A DNA stretch of 64,000 nt, taken from contig NZ_CP117522.1 in NCBI RefSeq assembly GCF_031679605.1, positions 1,922,001-1,986,000 on the forward strand, read 5' to 3'. The notes below the pieces were generated by a model. That model saw only the letters and a list, made by a program, of their open reading frames with translations, did no database searches and had not been told where the DNA came from. This stretch comes from Streptomyces luomodiensis (lineage in GTDB: Bacteria; Actinomycetota; Actinomycetes; Streptomycetales; Streptomycetaceae). A program made the translations under genes and the position numbers. This document shows positions 18,107-26,645 of this stretch, piece by piece (position 1 is the stretch's first letter; the number at the start of each line of letters is the position of its first letter).

Positions 18107-18616
18107 ATGGCATCCACCCGCGCTCGCGTCGGCGGGCATTTCGAACTCACCGACCACCTGGGCGCGCGCGTGACACCCGGCACCTACCACGGCCGGTTCA
18201 CGCTCGTCTTCTTCGGCTTCACCCACTGCGGACAGATCTGCCCCGCGGTGCTGAGCCGCAACAGCCGCGCACTGGACCTGCTGGGGCCTGCTGCCGACGA
18301 GATCCGGGCGCTCTACATCACGGTCGATCCCGACCGCGACTCACCCGAGGTGCTCGCCGCGTACCTGCGCGACCGATACCCCCGCTACACCGGGCTGACC
18401 GGCACCGCGGAGGAGATCGAAGCGGCGAAGCGTGCCTATCGCGTCTTCGCCAGGCGGGCGGACGAACTCGACGACTACACCGTGCCGCACACGTCGTTCA
18501 CCTTCCTCATGAACCCCGACGGCGATTACGTGACCCACTACACGGAGACCCTCACCGCGGAAGAACTCGCCGACGGCCTCGCGCACGACATCGAGCGCCA
18601 CCGTCCTGGCGGCTGA
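18107..18616 (+). CDS. SCO1/SenC-like thioredoxin-fold protein, apparently cytosolic
   Basis: A 169-residue protein with the SCO1/SenC copper-binding motif in 'FGFTHCGQICPAVL' (CxxxC) and a downstream His in 'VPHTSFTFLMNPDG'. SCO proteins normally deliver copper to cytochrome oxidase or act as thiol reductases, anchored outside the membrane. Here no signal peptide or membrane anchor is visible. GGAGG at 18094-18098 lies 8 nt before ATG 18107, so I prefer that start to ATG 18086, which overlaps the LinD-like stop (ATGA). Close coupling to the LinD-like gene suggests that the two work together, perhaps on its cysteines or on copper. Confidence 0.8.
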   Translation: MASTRARVGGHFELTDHLGARVTPGTYHGRFTLVFFGFTHCGQICPAVLSRNSRALDLLGPAADEIRALYITVDPDRDSPEVLAAYLRDRYPRYTGLTGTAEEIEAAKRAYRVFARRADELDDYTVPHTSFTFLMNPDGDYVTHYTETLTAEELADGLAHDIERHRPGG

Positions 18617-18640
18617 CGACCGGCACCCCGAGCGTGCTGC

Positions 18641-18657
18641 CGCCCGCACGGCGGGCG
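18641..18657. terminator. short hairpin between convergent genes
   Basis: CGCCCGC-ACG-GCGGGCG is a perfect 7-bp stem with a 3-nt loop, immediately next to the response-regulator stop codon. It probably terminates both convergent transcripts. Confidence 0.6.
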
Positions 18658-19317
18658 TCAGGTTGCCAGACCGTGGCGGTAGGCGTAGACGACGGCCTGG
18701 ACGCGGTCGCGGAGCTGGAGTTTGGTGAGGATGCGGGAGACGAAGGTCTTGACGGTCTCCTGGCTGATGACAAGCGCCGCGGCGATCTCGCTGTTGGACA
18801 GGCCGTCCGCGATGAGGCGGAGGACTTCCAGTTCGCGGGGGGTGAGCGGGATGTCGCGGGGGGTCTTCTCGGTGGGGCGGATGCGGGCGGCGTAGCGGCC
18901 GACGAGCTGGCGTGTCACCTCGGGGTCGAGGAGGGCCGCGCCGGTGGCCACGGTCCGGATGCCGTGGAGCAGCCGGTCCGGGGGCGCGTCCTTGAGGAGG
19001 AAGCCGCTGGCGCCGGCGCGCAGTGCCTCGTAGACGTATTCGTCCAGGTTGAACGTGGTCACCACGAGGACTTTGACGGGGTGGGGCACTCCGGCGCCGG
19101 CCAGCAGGCGGGTGGCCTCGAGGCCGTCGAGGACCGGCATGCGGATGTCCATCACGACGACGTCGGGCCGTACCTGGTGGGCGAGTTCGACTCCGGTCCG
19201 CCCGTCTCCGCATTCGCCCGCCACCTCCATGTCGGGCTGGGCGTCGATGATGGTGACCAGGCCGGTGCGGACCAGCATCTGGTCGTCGCAGACCAGGACC
19301 CGGATCGGTGCGCTCAC
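18658..19317 (-). CDS. NarL/FixJ-type response regulator
   Basis: A 219-residue two-component regulator. The receiver domain has the acidic pair at Asp11/Asp12 and the phospho-acceptor Asp57 ('VVVMDIRMPVLDG'). The C-terminal LuxR-type HTH is in 'LTPRELEVLRLIADGLSNSEIAAALVISQETVK'. It starts with GTG at 19317 inside the kinase stop (GTGA), so kinase and regulator are translationally coupled and form one system with the CPBP gene upstream. The target genes are unknown. Confidence 0.95.
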   Translation of the reverse strand: MSAPIRVLVCDDQMLVRTGLVTIIDAQPDMEVAGECGDGRTGVELAHQVRPDVVVMDIRMPVLDGLEATRLLAGAGVPHPVKVLVVTTFNLDEYVYEALRAGASGFLLKDAPPDRLLHGIRTVATGAALLDPEVTRQLVGRYAARIRPTEKTPRDIPLTPRELEVLRLIADGLSNSEIAAALVISQETVKTFVSRILTKLQLRDRVQAVVYAYRHGLAT

Positions 19318-20513
19318 GAGGTGCTGCCGGCGGGGATGCGGGCCCGTACGGTGAAGCCGCCGTCCGTGCTGCTACCGGCTTGGAAGTCGCCGCCCAGGAC
19401 GTCGATGCGTTCGCGCAGGCCGGTCAGGCCCCGTCCGCTGCCGACGGCGGCGGCGCTGCGTGAGCCGGTTCCGTCCGTGCTGACCTCCACGGTGATCTCC
19501 CTTTCGCCGTGCCGTACCTGGACGGAAGTCCGGCTGCCGTGAGCGTACTTGAGCGCGTTGGTCAGGGCTTCCTGCACCACCCGGTAGGCGACGAGGTCGG
19601 CGCTGCCGGTCGATGCCGGTGGCGTGCCCTCTTCGGTGAAGTCCACCGGCTGTCCGGCCCGGCGGGTCTGCTCCACGAGGGTGAGGACCCTGCCGACGGC
19701 CGGTGTCCTGGGCTCCTTGGCCTCCTTGGGCTCCTTGGTCTCCGCCGCCCCGGCGCCGGTGCCGTGGTCGGGGTTGAGCAGGTCGAGCAGGTGGCGCAGG
19801 TCGGTGATGGCGCGGCGGCCGGTGTCGCTGACGGCGGTCAGGGACTGTTCGAGCCGCTCGGGCGCGGCGGTCAGGTAGCGGGCGGCCTCGGCCTGTACGA
19901 CCATGGCGGTCACGTGGTGGGTCACCACATCGTGCAGCTCGCGGGCGATCTGGGTGCGTTCGGCGGTACGGGTCTCCGCGGCGACGCGCTCACGGCGTTC
20001 GGCCTCCGCGATCCGGGTGGAACGCAGCCACGCCCCGGCCCCCCAGGCCAGGGCCAGCACCAAATAGAACGTCACGAACCCCTCCGGCGGCTCACCGCCC
20101 GAACCCAGCCGGGAGAGCGCGATCGCCAGCGGCACGTACGCCACGGTGAGCAGGACCACGGTGGTGCGCCGGCGGTGTGCCAGATGGGACCCGGCGCTGA
20201 TCAGCGCGAGGGGCAGTGCGGTGCCGGCGACCGAGTGGTAGCCGCGCAGCTGGTCGAGGGCGAAGCCGCACGTCACCAGGGCGAGACAGACGACCGGCCA
20301 CCGCCGGCGCACCGCGAGCGGAAGGCATTCGAGGGCGAGGGCCACGACGGCGAGTGCGTCGAAGGGGCGGGTCGGCAGGTCTCCGACCTCCGTCCCGTGG
20401 CCGCGCAGTCCCGGCAGGAACGACGCGACCAGGAACAGTATTCCGAGCGGAAGGTCGCGGACGGTGACGTCGAGCCGGCGCCACATCTGGCCGGTCCCCT
20501 GAGCGCTGATCAC
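19314..20513 (-). CDS. DesK/NarX-type sensor histidine kinase
   Basis: A 399-residue membrane kinase. About four to five hydrophobic segments fill residues 20-160, followed by the HisKA_3 dimerisation motif 'RTQIARELHDVVTHHV' with phospho-acceptor His194, a low-complexity linker (TKEPKEAKEP), and the ATPase N-box 'VQEALTNALKYAHGS' and G-box 'GSGRGLTGLRERI'. No sensor domain is seen, so it probably senses within the membrane. It starts with GTG at 20513 overlapping the CPBP stop (GTGA); ATG 20486 is an alternative. Confidence 0.93.
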   Translation of the reverse strand: MISAQGTGQMWRRLDVTVRDLPLGILFLVASFLPGLRGHGTEVGDLPTRPFDALAVVALALECLPLAVRRRWPVVCLALVTCGFALDQLRGYHSVAGTALPLALISAGSHLAHRRRTTVVLLTVAYVPLAIALSRLGSGGEPPEGFVTFYLVLALAWGAGAWLRSTRIAEAERRERVAAETRTAERTQIARELHDVVTHHVTAMVVQAEAARYLTAAPERLEQSLTAVSDTGRRAITDLRHLLDLLNPDHGTGAGAAETKEPKEAKEPRTPAVGRVLTLVEQTRRAGQPVDFTEEGTPPASTGSADLVAYRVVQEALTNALKYAHGSRTSVQVRHGEREITVEVSTDGTGSRSAAAVGSGRGLTGLRERIDVLGGDFQAGSSTDGGFTVRARIPAGSTS

Positions 20514-21343
20514 CGCGCGAGTGTAGCGAGGGCGTCGACACGCTCGGCCCGCCGCCGGGGGACGATGTGGCCGCGCCGGCGGGCCAGCCACAGGAAGGCG
20601 AGGGTCAGCAGCGCACCGAACAGCATCGAGTACACACTGGCCTCCGGACCGAACTCGCCGCCCGTGATCAGCTCGGCACCCGAGGTCGAGGCGTCCATCA
20701 GCCCGTGCGTGTCGCCGTTGCCCGAGACCTCGGTGCCGAAGATGCCGGATTCCGCGAAGTTCCAGCCGAAGTGCACGCCGATCGGCAGCCACAGGGAGCG
20801 CGTGGCGACGTACGCGGCGGCGAGCATGCCACCGGCCTCGATCGCGACGGCGATGCCGCCCAGCAGGGTGGCGTCCTTGTTGAGCAGATGGGCCGCGCCG
20901 AACACCACACCGGACAGCACCAGCGCGATGTACGTGCCCAGACCTCGCTCCACGAGCCGGAAGAGCAGCCCGCGGAACATCAGTTCCTCCGTGACGGCGG
21001 CGCCCGCCATGAAGCCGACCAGCCCGATCGCCCCGGTCAGCGAGCCGAAACCGTGGACGTGGTAGTCCCCGAGGAAGGCGATGTTCGCGATGACGCACCC
21101 GAACATCGCGACGCCGATGACCAGACCCCGAAACAGCGCCCCCTGCGCTCCCTCCCGGGCCAGCTCCGTGACCGGGCGCCGCTCGGTGCGCCCCACGACC
21201 CACCGGTAGACGAACACCGAGAGCACGACCGTCAGTCCCCCCAGAAGGAGCGACAACCACGGGTTGTCCCGCACCGCGGTCACGCTCTGACCACCGACCG
21301 CACCGACCGCGACCACGGCCAGGATCTGCCACACCAGTTTCAT
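20510..21343 (-). CDS. CPBP-family intramembrane metalloprotease
   Basis: A 277-residue integral membrane protein with about seven hydrophobic segments and all three CPBP/Abi motifs: EExxxR (Glu119, Glu120, Arg124 in 'VTEELMFRG'), FxxxH (His152 in 'FGAAHLL') and HxxxN (His191, Asn195 in 'HFGWNF'). These are the presumed metal ligands of Rce1-like proteases. It is the first gene of a CPBP-kinase-regulator operon, so its substrate may be part of, or sensed by, the two-component system. The 5' leader holds a run of CGGTTCC-type repeats. Confidence 0.92.
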   Translation of the reverse strand: MKLVWQILAVVAVGAVGGQSVTAVRDNPWLSLLLGGLTVVLSVFVYRWVVGRTERRPVTELAREGAQGALFRGLVIGVAMFGCVIANIAFLGDYHVHGFGSLTGAIGLVGFMAGAAVTEELMFRGLLFRLVERGLGTYIALVLSGVVFGAAHLLNKDATLLGGIAVAIEAGGMLAAAYVATRSLWLPIGVHFGWNFAESGIFGTEVSGNGDTHGLMDASTSGAELITGGEFGPEASVYSMLFGALLTLAFLWLARRRGHIVPRRRAERVDALATLAR

Positions 21344-21566
21344 GACGACTCTTTCTCCGGTTCCGTTTCCGGTTCCTCGTCCGTTCCGCGGCCGGAGCGC
21401 CGCGGCTGAACTGAACGCTAGGGAAACGGTGATCAGGAATCGTCACCTCACAGTGGACACCCGCACGTAGCTCTCACGGGGGACAGCCCTGCCCTGCCGT
21501 CCGACCTGTGTGAGGTACCGCTCACCCCGTCCATGCTCTGTCCTCAACAAGTCGAAAGTCGCGGCG

Positions 21567-22418
21567 TCAGGCGTTCAACCAGGTGCGGCGGTTCCGCGCC
21601 GCGCCGTAGATCGGCTCCATCTCCCTCGGCGTCAACGCCCCCTCCAGGCGTTTGAACGACGAGAACTCCCTGTCCCGGACGACACGCACATCCCGCAAGG
21701 AGGGCGTCACCGTGATCGTGTCGGTGTCGACGAAAGCGAGCACAGGGCGCACATCGACGGCGAAGCCGCACGCTCGGCTGAGGGCCAGGGACGCACGCCT
21801 GGCTTCGGCGCGGCTCTTGCGTACGTACGGGTACGACTGGCCGCCGATCTTCACGGAGTCGTCGCCCACCCAGACGCGGGCGCCGCGGTGGTACTTCGTG
21901 TTCACGCTGAAGACGCCACCCGGGCCTATCAGCAGATGATCGATGTCCACACCCCGCGGCAGCGGTATCGAATGAAGCACCCGCCAGCCCTTGCGGGTGA
22001 GCCGTTCCAGCTCCGCGCCCACCCTTCGCTCCCCCGTCAGGCCCTTCCGCCAGCCGTACGCCTCCGACCGCCGCCCCAACATCAGCGCCACCAGACGAGC
22101 CACGATGCCCGGGGCAAGCTCATCGAGCTTCGCACGCACGGCGGTGCCCGGCCGGTGAGCCGCCAGATCGTCCTCCGGGCGCAGAGAACCCCGGCCGTCG
22201 TCGTCAGCCGCCGCAGCGTCCGAGGCGGCCGCCGACGACGACGTGCCGGCCAGGTACGGCGCCAGAACCTCCAGAACGGCATCCCGGTAGTCCTCGACCA
22301 AGACGTTCAACTTCCCGGTGCCACAGTCGTACCAGGCGACCTTCTCGCCGTCCGGGAGATTGACATACAGACGGTCGTGCCCGTACCGCTTCCACGGCGA
22401 GACCCGTAACCCGTTCAC
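21567..22418 (-). CDS. NERD-domain protein with a TTA codon at position 4
   Basis: A 283-residue protein. The NERD (nuclease-related) domain spans roughly residues 125-230: 'GLTGERRVGAELERL', then 'LPRGVDIDHLLIGPGGVFSVNTKYH', which retains the conserved Asp and Lys of the fold. The N-terminal 50 residues ('YVNLPDGEKVAWYDCGTG') form a small beta-rich region common in actinobacterial NERD proteins. GTG 22418 is preceded by GGAGGT at 6 nt; codon 4 is TTA, so translation may depend on the bldA tRNA. The function is unknown; nuclease activity is predicted, not shown. Confidence 0.85.
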   Translation of the reverse strand: MNGLRVSPWKRYGHDRLYVNLPDGEKVAWYDCGTGKLNVLVEDYRDAVLEVLAPYLAGTSSSAAASDAAAADDDGRGSLRPEDDLAAHRPGTAVRAKLDELAPGIVARLVALMLGRRSEAYGWRKGLTGERRVGAELERLTRKGWRVLHSIPLPRGVDIDHLLIGPGGVFSVNTKYHRGARVWVGDDSVKIGGQSYPYVRKSRAEARRASLALSRACGFAVDVRPVLAFVDTDTITVTPSLRDVRVVRDREFSSFKRLEGALTPREMEPIYGAARNRRTWLNA

Positions 22419-22485
22419 ACCCGTACCTCCACACCACATCGACGATAAGCCGCGACCATAGGACCCAACCTCGGTGCTCGCGACA

Positions 22486-23259
22486 CTAGGATGGCGCGCT
22501 CCAGTCGATCAGCAGGTGGGCGCGGGCGGTAGCGAACATCTGCCGCTGTCTGGCGAGCTTCTCGGAGCTGGCGGCGGTGTCGAAAAGCAGCTGGTAGACG
22601 TGGCCCGCCTGGCCCGCGACGAAGAGTTCGACGCGCTTGCGGGGTTCCCGCTGGCGCACCCAGTGGTAGTCGATCTCCAGCCAGAGCGCGCTCTGTCCGT
22701 TCTGCTGGGTGGGGTGGGTGACGACCTCAAGGTCGGCCATCGACGACTTGCCGGTGTCGCGGTACCAGGCGAGCTGTCCGGCGGAGGCTTCCAGGGCGGT
22801 CGAACCGTACGATGTATCCCGTTTGACGCTCATGTCATGAGCGTCGTCCGGGGACTTCCAGTTGCTCTGGATGTCGTTTTTCATCCTCTGGATCCAGCCG
22901 TCCGGCAGGGCGAAGGCGACCGTGAGGTCGGCTTCACTGACACGATGCCAGCCCTTCGGTACGGCCGACGGGGAGGGCTTTGACGACACCGAGGGCTGGG
23001 ACGACGCCGAGGGTGCGGTGCTGGGCTCGATGGTCGCGGCCGGGGAGCCGGGGGTGTGCGTCTCGGCCGGAGCCGACGTGGAGGAGGCGGGAGTGGTCTC
23101 GGCACCGCCCGCGATGGTCCGGTGGGCTGAGGAGCCACCGACGAACGGAACCCCGAACACCGCCAGCAGCAGACCGATGACGGCGGTGATCGCCGAGACC
23201 ATCGCCGCTATTTCCCCGATCCGCCGATTCGGCGGCGTACCGTCACCTGAACTGCTCAA
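22486..23259 (-). CDS. single-pass membrane protein, unknown function
   Basis: A 257-residue protein. The start is TTG at 23259, chosen because GGGGAGAGG lies just upstream; it begins LSSSGDGTPPNRRIGEI. One hydrophobic segment (about 18-40) is followed by a Ser/Thr/Pro/Ala-rich linker (about 48-100) and a C-terminal domain beginning 'GWHRVSEADLTVAFALPDGW'. This layout suggests an extracytoplasmic domain on a disordered stalk. The domain resembles the extracellular tails of some actinobacterial membrane proteins and kinases, but I do not recognise a family. Confidence 0.75.
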   Translation of the reverse strand: MSSSGDGTPPNRRIGEIAAMVSAITAVIGLLLAVFGVPFVGGSSAHRTIAGGAETTPASSTSAPAETHTPGSPAATIEPSTAPSASSQPSVSSKPSPSAVPKGWHRVSEADLTVAFALPDGWIQRMKNDIQSNWKSPDDAHDMSVKRDTSYGSTALEASAGQLAWYRDTGKSSMADLEVVTHPTQQNGQSALWLEIDYHWVRQREPRKRVELFVAGQAGHVYQLLFDTAASSEKLARQRQMFATARAHLLIDWSAPS

Positions 23260-24283
23260 CTGCCTCTCCCCCCTGCCCCCGGGCACCGAGTGCTGCCCCC
23301 CAGAGCCATTGAACTGGATGAGCAGCGGCACCGACAGGCCCCGGACGTGGCGGGGGACGTCCCCAATTGTGCCGGTGTGCGAAACCACCGAACCGCGTCG
23401 TGATCACCGGACAAAACCGACCAACCACACACCGCGCCTGGCTGCGCCGGGGCATGGTCCCAGGGGCCCGCCGGTGCCGCCAGACCGCCTGCGGGCCGAA
23501 GCGACACGATTCCGGACAGCGCGGTGCGGCACCGACGCCGTCCCCCGGCCCGGCTCGGCCGGGCGGTGCCGCGCGGGCAGTCCGATCCGACCTGCGGTTT
23601 GTCCGCTCCCCAGGGCGCAGTCCGTCGGCGCCGTCCTGATCGCTGGGACCGCTTCCTACACGAGAACGGACCGACAGGGAAGACACGAAGACTAGGGGTT
23701 CTCACACTCACTGAGGCCACCCTTTACACATGGTGTCCCGGCGCAAATACTGGTCGGAAGCTCAGTCCTTGAATTCGCTCGGAACCGGCAGGCGTCCACC
23801 CTTGGTTCGGTCGTCCTGGGCGCGATACAAAGGGGTGACCTTCTCTGTACGTACTGCCTTGCTCCTGTGCACATCGCAGCGCCCATCACCCGCGTACCGC
23901 TCCCTGTGGCGGCTCCGCCCTCCGGCACGGCCATGGACCTGTGTCCGGGACGCCGGAGCGCGGCGCAAGACCGCTCGCCCCGCCGCCCGGCCCGGTGAGC
24001 TTCTCCAGGACACCCAGCATCTGACACCCGGTCCGCGGCCGATCTGATCGCTGCATCAACGGGGGATGGCGTTCGCCCGGAATTCCGCACGGGCACTTTT
24101 TCGGAGCCACGCGCATGGCCGAGTGACATTTCGGCGCGCCATACACATCGCTCCTTTCCGTACGCCTGCGGCGGTCTTTGCCTTGTGCGGTTCATCACAT
24201 GGCTCCGGGGGGTTTCCATGACCACATCCCATACCCGCTGGACAAGTGAGCGCGAAGAACGCAATGCGCAGGAGGGACACACC
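23260..24283. other. 1-kb region without a convincing gene
   Basis: Several short frames are open on both strands, but none combines a start, a ribosome-binding site, third-position G+C bias and recognisable homology. The part from about 23690 to 24280 is less G+C-rich than its surroundings and must contain the promoter of the SARP gene. No clear SARP-type direct heptamer repeats or tRNA-like folds were seen by eye. Confidence 0.5.
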
Positions 24284-26392
24284 ATGCGAAGTTCGCGGCA
24301 GACCCGGAAAGCGAGCGAGTGTGCCCAGGACGGGCCAGGCGCCGACACTCGCCAGGCGCTTGAGTTGCAGGTATTGGGGCCCATGACCCGGCGCCGCGGG
24401 GGCCGGGAAACCCCGCTCGGACCGCCGAGGCACCGGGCGCTGCTGGGCCTGCTGCTCATCCGGCTCGGACATGTGGTCCCCACCGACCAGCTGGCGGAGG
24501 AGCTGTGGAGCGGGGCCCCGCCGCGGCGGCCCGCCGCCACCCTCCAGACCTATGTCTCCCACTTACGCCGCTCACTCGCCCCGGACTCCCCTGCGGAGGG
24601 TGCGCGGCTGTTGCGCTTTCAGGCCCCCGGATACGTCCTCGCGCTGGACCCCGAGCACGTCGACGCCCGTCGCTTCGAGGACCTGGTCGCGCAGGCCCGG
24701 CGGTGCGCGGACGCGGAACTCCTCCGGTCGGCCTACGATCTGCTCACGGCCGCGCTGGGGCTGTGGCGGGGCAGCCCCTTCCTGGGCCTGACCTCCTACG
24801 CACCGCTCGCCGAGGAAAGCTCCCGGCTGGAGCAACGGCGGCTGACGGCGGTCGAGTCGTACGCGGAGGTGTGTCTGGCCCTGGGGCAGCCGGACGCGGT
24901 GGTGGCCAGACTCGGCCCGGAGGCCCGCCACCACCCGATGCGTGAGCGCCTGATCGGCCATCTGATGACCGCCCTGTACGAGCTGGGCAGGCAGGCCGAG
25001 GCGCTTCAGCTCTACGAGCGCACCCGCGCGTGCCTGGCCGAGGAGCTCGGCGTGGACGTCGGCGCCGAACTCCAGCGCGTGCACACGCGTATCCTCCGCC
25101 ATGAGCTGACCGTGCCACCGCACGCCCGCGGCACGGAGGCCGGCGCCCCCGTCGCCCACCTCGGCCACCCTGTGGGCCACCTCAGCGGCGATGACGGCTC
25201 CCGGGACAGCGCGGTGGGCCGGTCCCCGGCGCCCCCGGGCGAGGTGCCGACGGTGACGCGGCCGAGGGAAGCGCGGTCGTTCGTCGGCCGGGAGCGTGAA
25301 CTGGCCGCGCTGCTGAGGCTCACCGGCGACGCTCTGCACGGGGCGGGGCATCTGACGGCGGTGGTCGGGGACATGGGTGTCGGCAAGACCCAGCTCATCG
25401 CGGAACTCGTGGCCCGATTGCAGGAGATGGGGCAGGAGGTGGTCTGCGCCCAGTCCTATGCCGGAGAGGGCGTTCCGGCCCACTGGATGTGGTCCCAGAT
25501 CCTCCGCCAGCTGGCACTCTCCCGCCCCGAGAGCTTCCGCGAAGCCACCGCGAGCCATGCCGGGTCACCCCATTTGCCGCTCCTGGAGCCACCTTCCGGA
25601 CCCCAGTCCTCCCAGACGCGCTTCCTCCTCCAGGACGCGGTGTGCGTCACCCTCACCGCCCTGAGCTCCGAACGGCCGCTGGTGCTCGTGCTGGAGAATC
25701 TGCATCTCGCCGACGGTCCGTCGCTGGATCTGCTCAGACTGCTCAGAGCCCGGCTGCACGGCAGCCGGCTGAGCGTCCTGGTGACGGTCAGCGACTCCTA
25801 CAGCCACGAGGAACCGGTCCGCGGCGAGGACCTGAGCGGGAAGCTGAGCGACATCCTCGGCGATCCGGGAACCCGGACGATGCGCCTGGAGGGACTGTCC
25901 GAGCAGGCCACCGAGGACCTCATCGCCGCGCAGGTAGGGGCCGGCGTGGACATCCGGGTGGTCCGCGCGCTGCACCGGCGCACCCTGGGCAATCCGTATC
26001 TGCTCCTCCAACTGCTCTCGATGCTCGGAACGACGAAATCCCTGCACGACCACGGCGTGGTCAGGGCGCTGCTCACCGAAGTGCCGCCGGATCTCCGCAA
26101 GCGGCTGAGCCGTCGGCTGGCGGCTCTGCCCGCGCGGACGCGACGGGTGCTGGAGGTGTGCGCCGTCCTCGGCGCCGAGGCCGATCTCGGCACCGTCAAA
26201 GCGGTCATGGAGGAGGGTGAGCACACCGCGGCCGCCGTGGACAGCGCCGTGCGCGGCCATCTGCTCACGGCCAGCGCCCAGCGGCCCGGGGTGTTCTCCT
26301 TCGCCTCCGTTTTCATCCAGGAGACCCTGCTCGGCGAGCTGGATCCGGATGACCGCAGCCGGTTGCACGCGCGGGCGGCGCAGCTTCGGTAG
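24284..26392 (+). CDS. SARP regulator with ATPase domain; carries a TTA codon
   Basis: A 702-residue AfsR/SARP-type activator. Residues 25-105 form the OmpR-like winged helix ('LGPPRHRALLGLLLIRLG...LQTYVSHLRRSL'), residues 110-275 the BTAD ('YVLALDPEHVDARRFEDL'), and from about 325 an AAA/NB-ARC ATPase with P-loop GDMGVGKT (362-369). It ends without the TPR region of AfsR. ATG 24284 has GGAGG 8 nt upstream. Codon 94 is TTA (24563-24565), implying bldA-dependent translation. It is the first gene of the candidate RiPP cluster and its likely pathway activator. Confidence 0.92.
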   Translation: MRSSRQTRKASECAQDGPGADTRQALELQVLGPMTRRRGGRETPLGPPRHRALLGLLLIRLGHVVPTDQLAEELWSGAPPRRPAATLQTYVSHLRRSLAPDSPAEGARLLRFQAPGYVLALDPEHVDARRFEDLVAQARRCADAELLRSAYDLLTAALGLWRGSPFLGLTSYAPLAEESSRLEQRRLTAVESYAEVCLALGQPDAVVARLGPEARHHPMRERLIGHLMTALYELGRQAEALQLYERTRACLAEELGVDVGAELQRVHTRILRHELTVPPHARGTEAGAPVAHLGHPVGHLSGDDGSRDSAVGRSPAPPGEVPTVTRPREARSFVGRERELAALLRLTGDALHGAGHLTAVVGDMGVGKTQLIAELVARLQEMGQEVVCAQSYAGEGVPAHWMWSQILRQLALSRPESFREATASHAGSPHLPLLEPPSGPQSSQTRFLLQDAVCVTLTALSSERPLVLVLENLHLADGPSLDLLRLLRARLHGSRLSVLVTVSDSYSHEEPVRGEDLSGKLSDILGDPGTRTMRLEGLSEQATEDLIAAQVGAGVDIRVVRALHRRTLGNPYLLLQLLSMLGTTKSLHDHGVVRALLTEVPPDLRKRLSRRLAALPARTRRVLEVCAVLGAEADLGTVKAVMEEGEHTAAAVDSAVRGHLLTASAQRPGVFSFASVFIQETLLGELDPDDRSRLHARAAQLR

Positions 26393-26645
26393 CGGCCTGA
26401 CCAGGTGCTTCCCGGCCGGAGGGACGCGTACCCCGGCAGGCTTGCGACCGGCGGCAAGCGGATCGCAAGGCATCCTCCAGCGGGCGGGCGAGGTTCCGGA
26501 AAGGGACCTGGCGCAGACTGTGGATCAGCAGCCGGCGGTTCCCCGGGAGCCGGTTCCCCGGACCCCGCCACGTCCGAACGGCGCCGCCCGCACCGATGTC
26601 CCGCTGCATTCCGGGTTCGCTCCTTCTTCGTCAGGAAAGAGCCGC

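Noticed and set aside
20514..21446. The kinase frame extended upstream to about 710 codons
   Set aside because: The extra part is the shadow of the CPBP gene in another frame; GTG 20513 overlaps the CPBP stop as in the other pairs of this operon.
23762..24013. An 83-codon minus-strand frame in the gap before the SARP gene
   Set aside because: No ribosome-binding site, no homology and weak third-position G+C bias.
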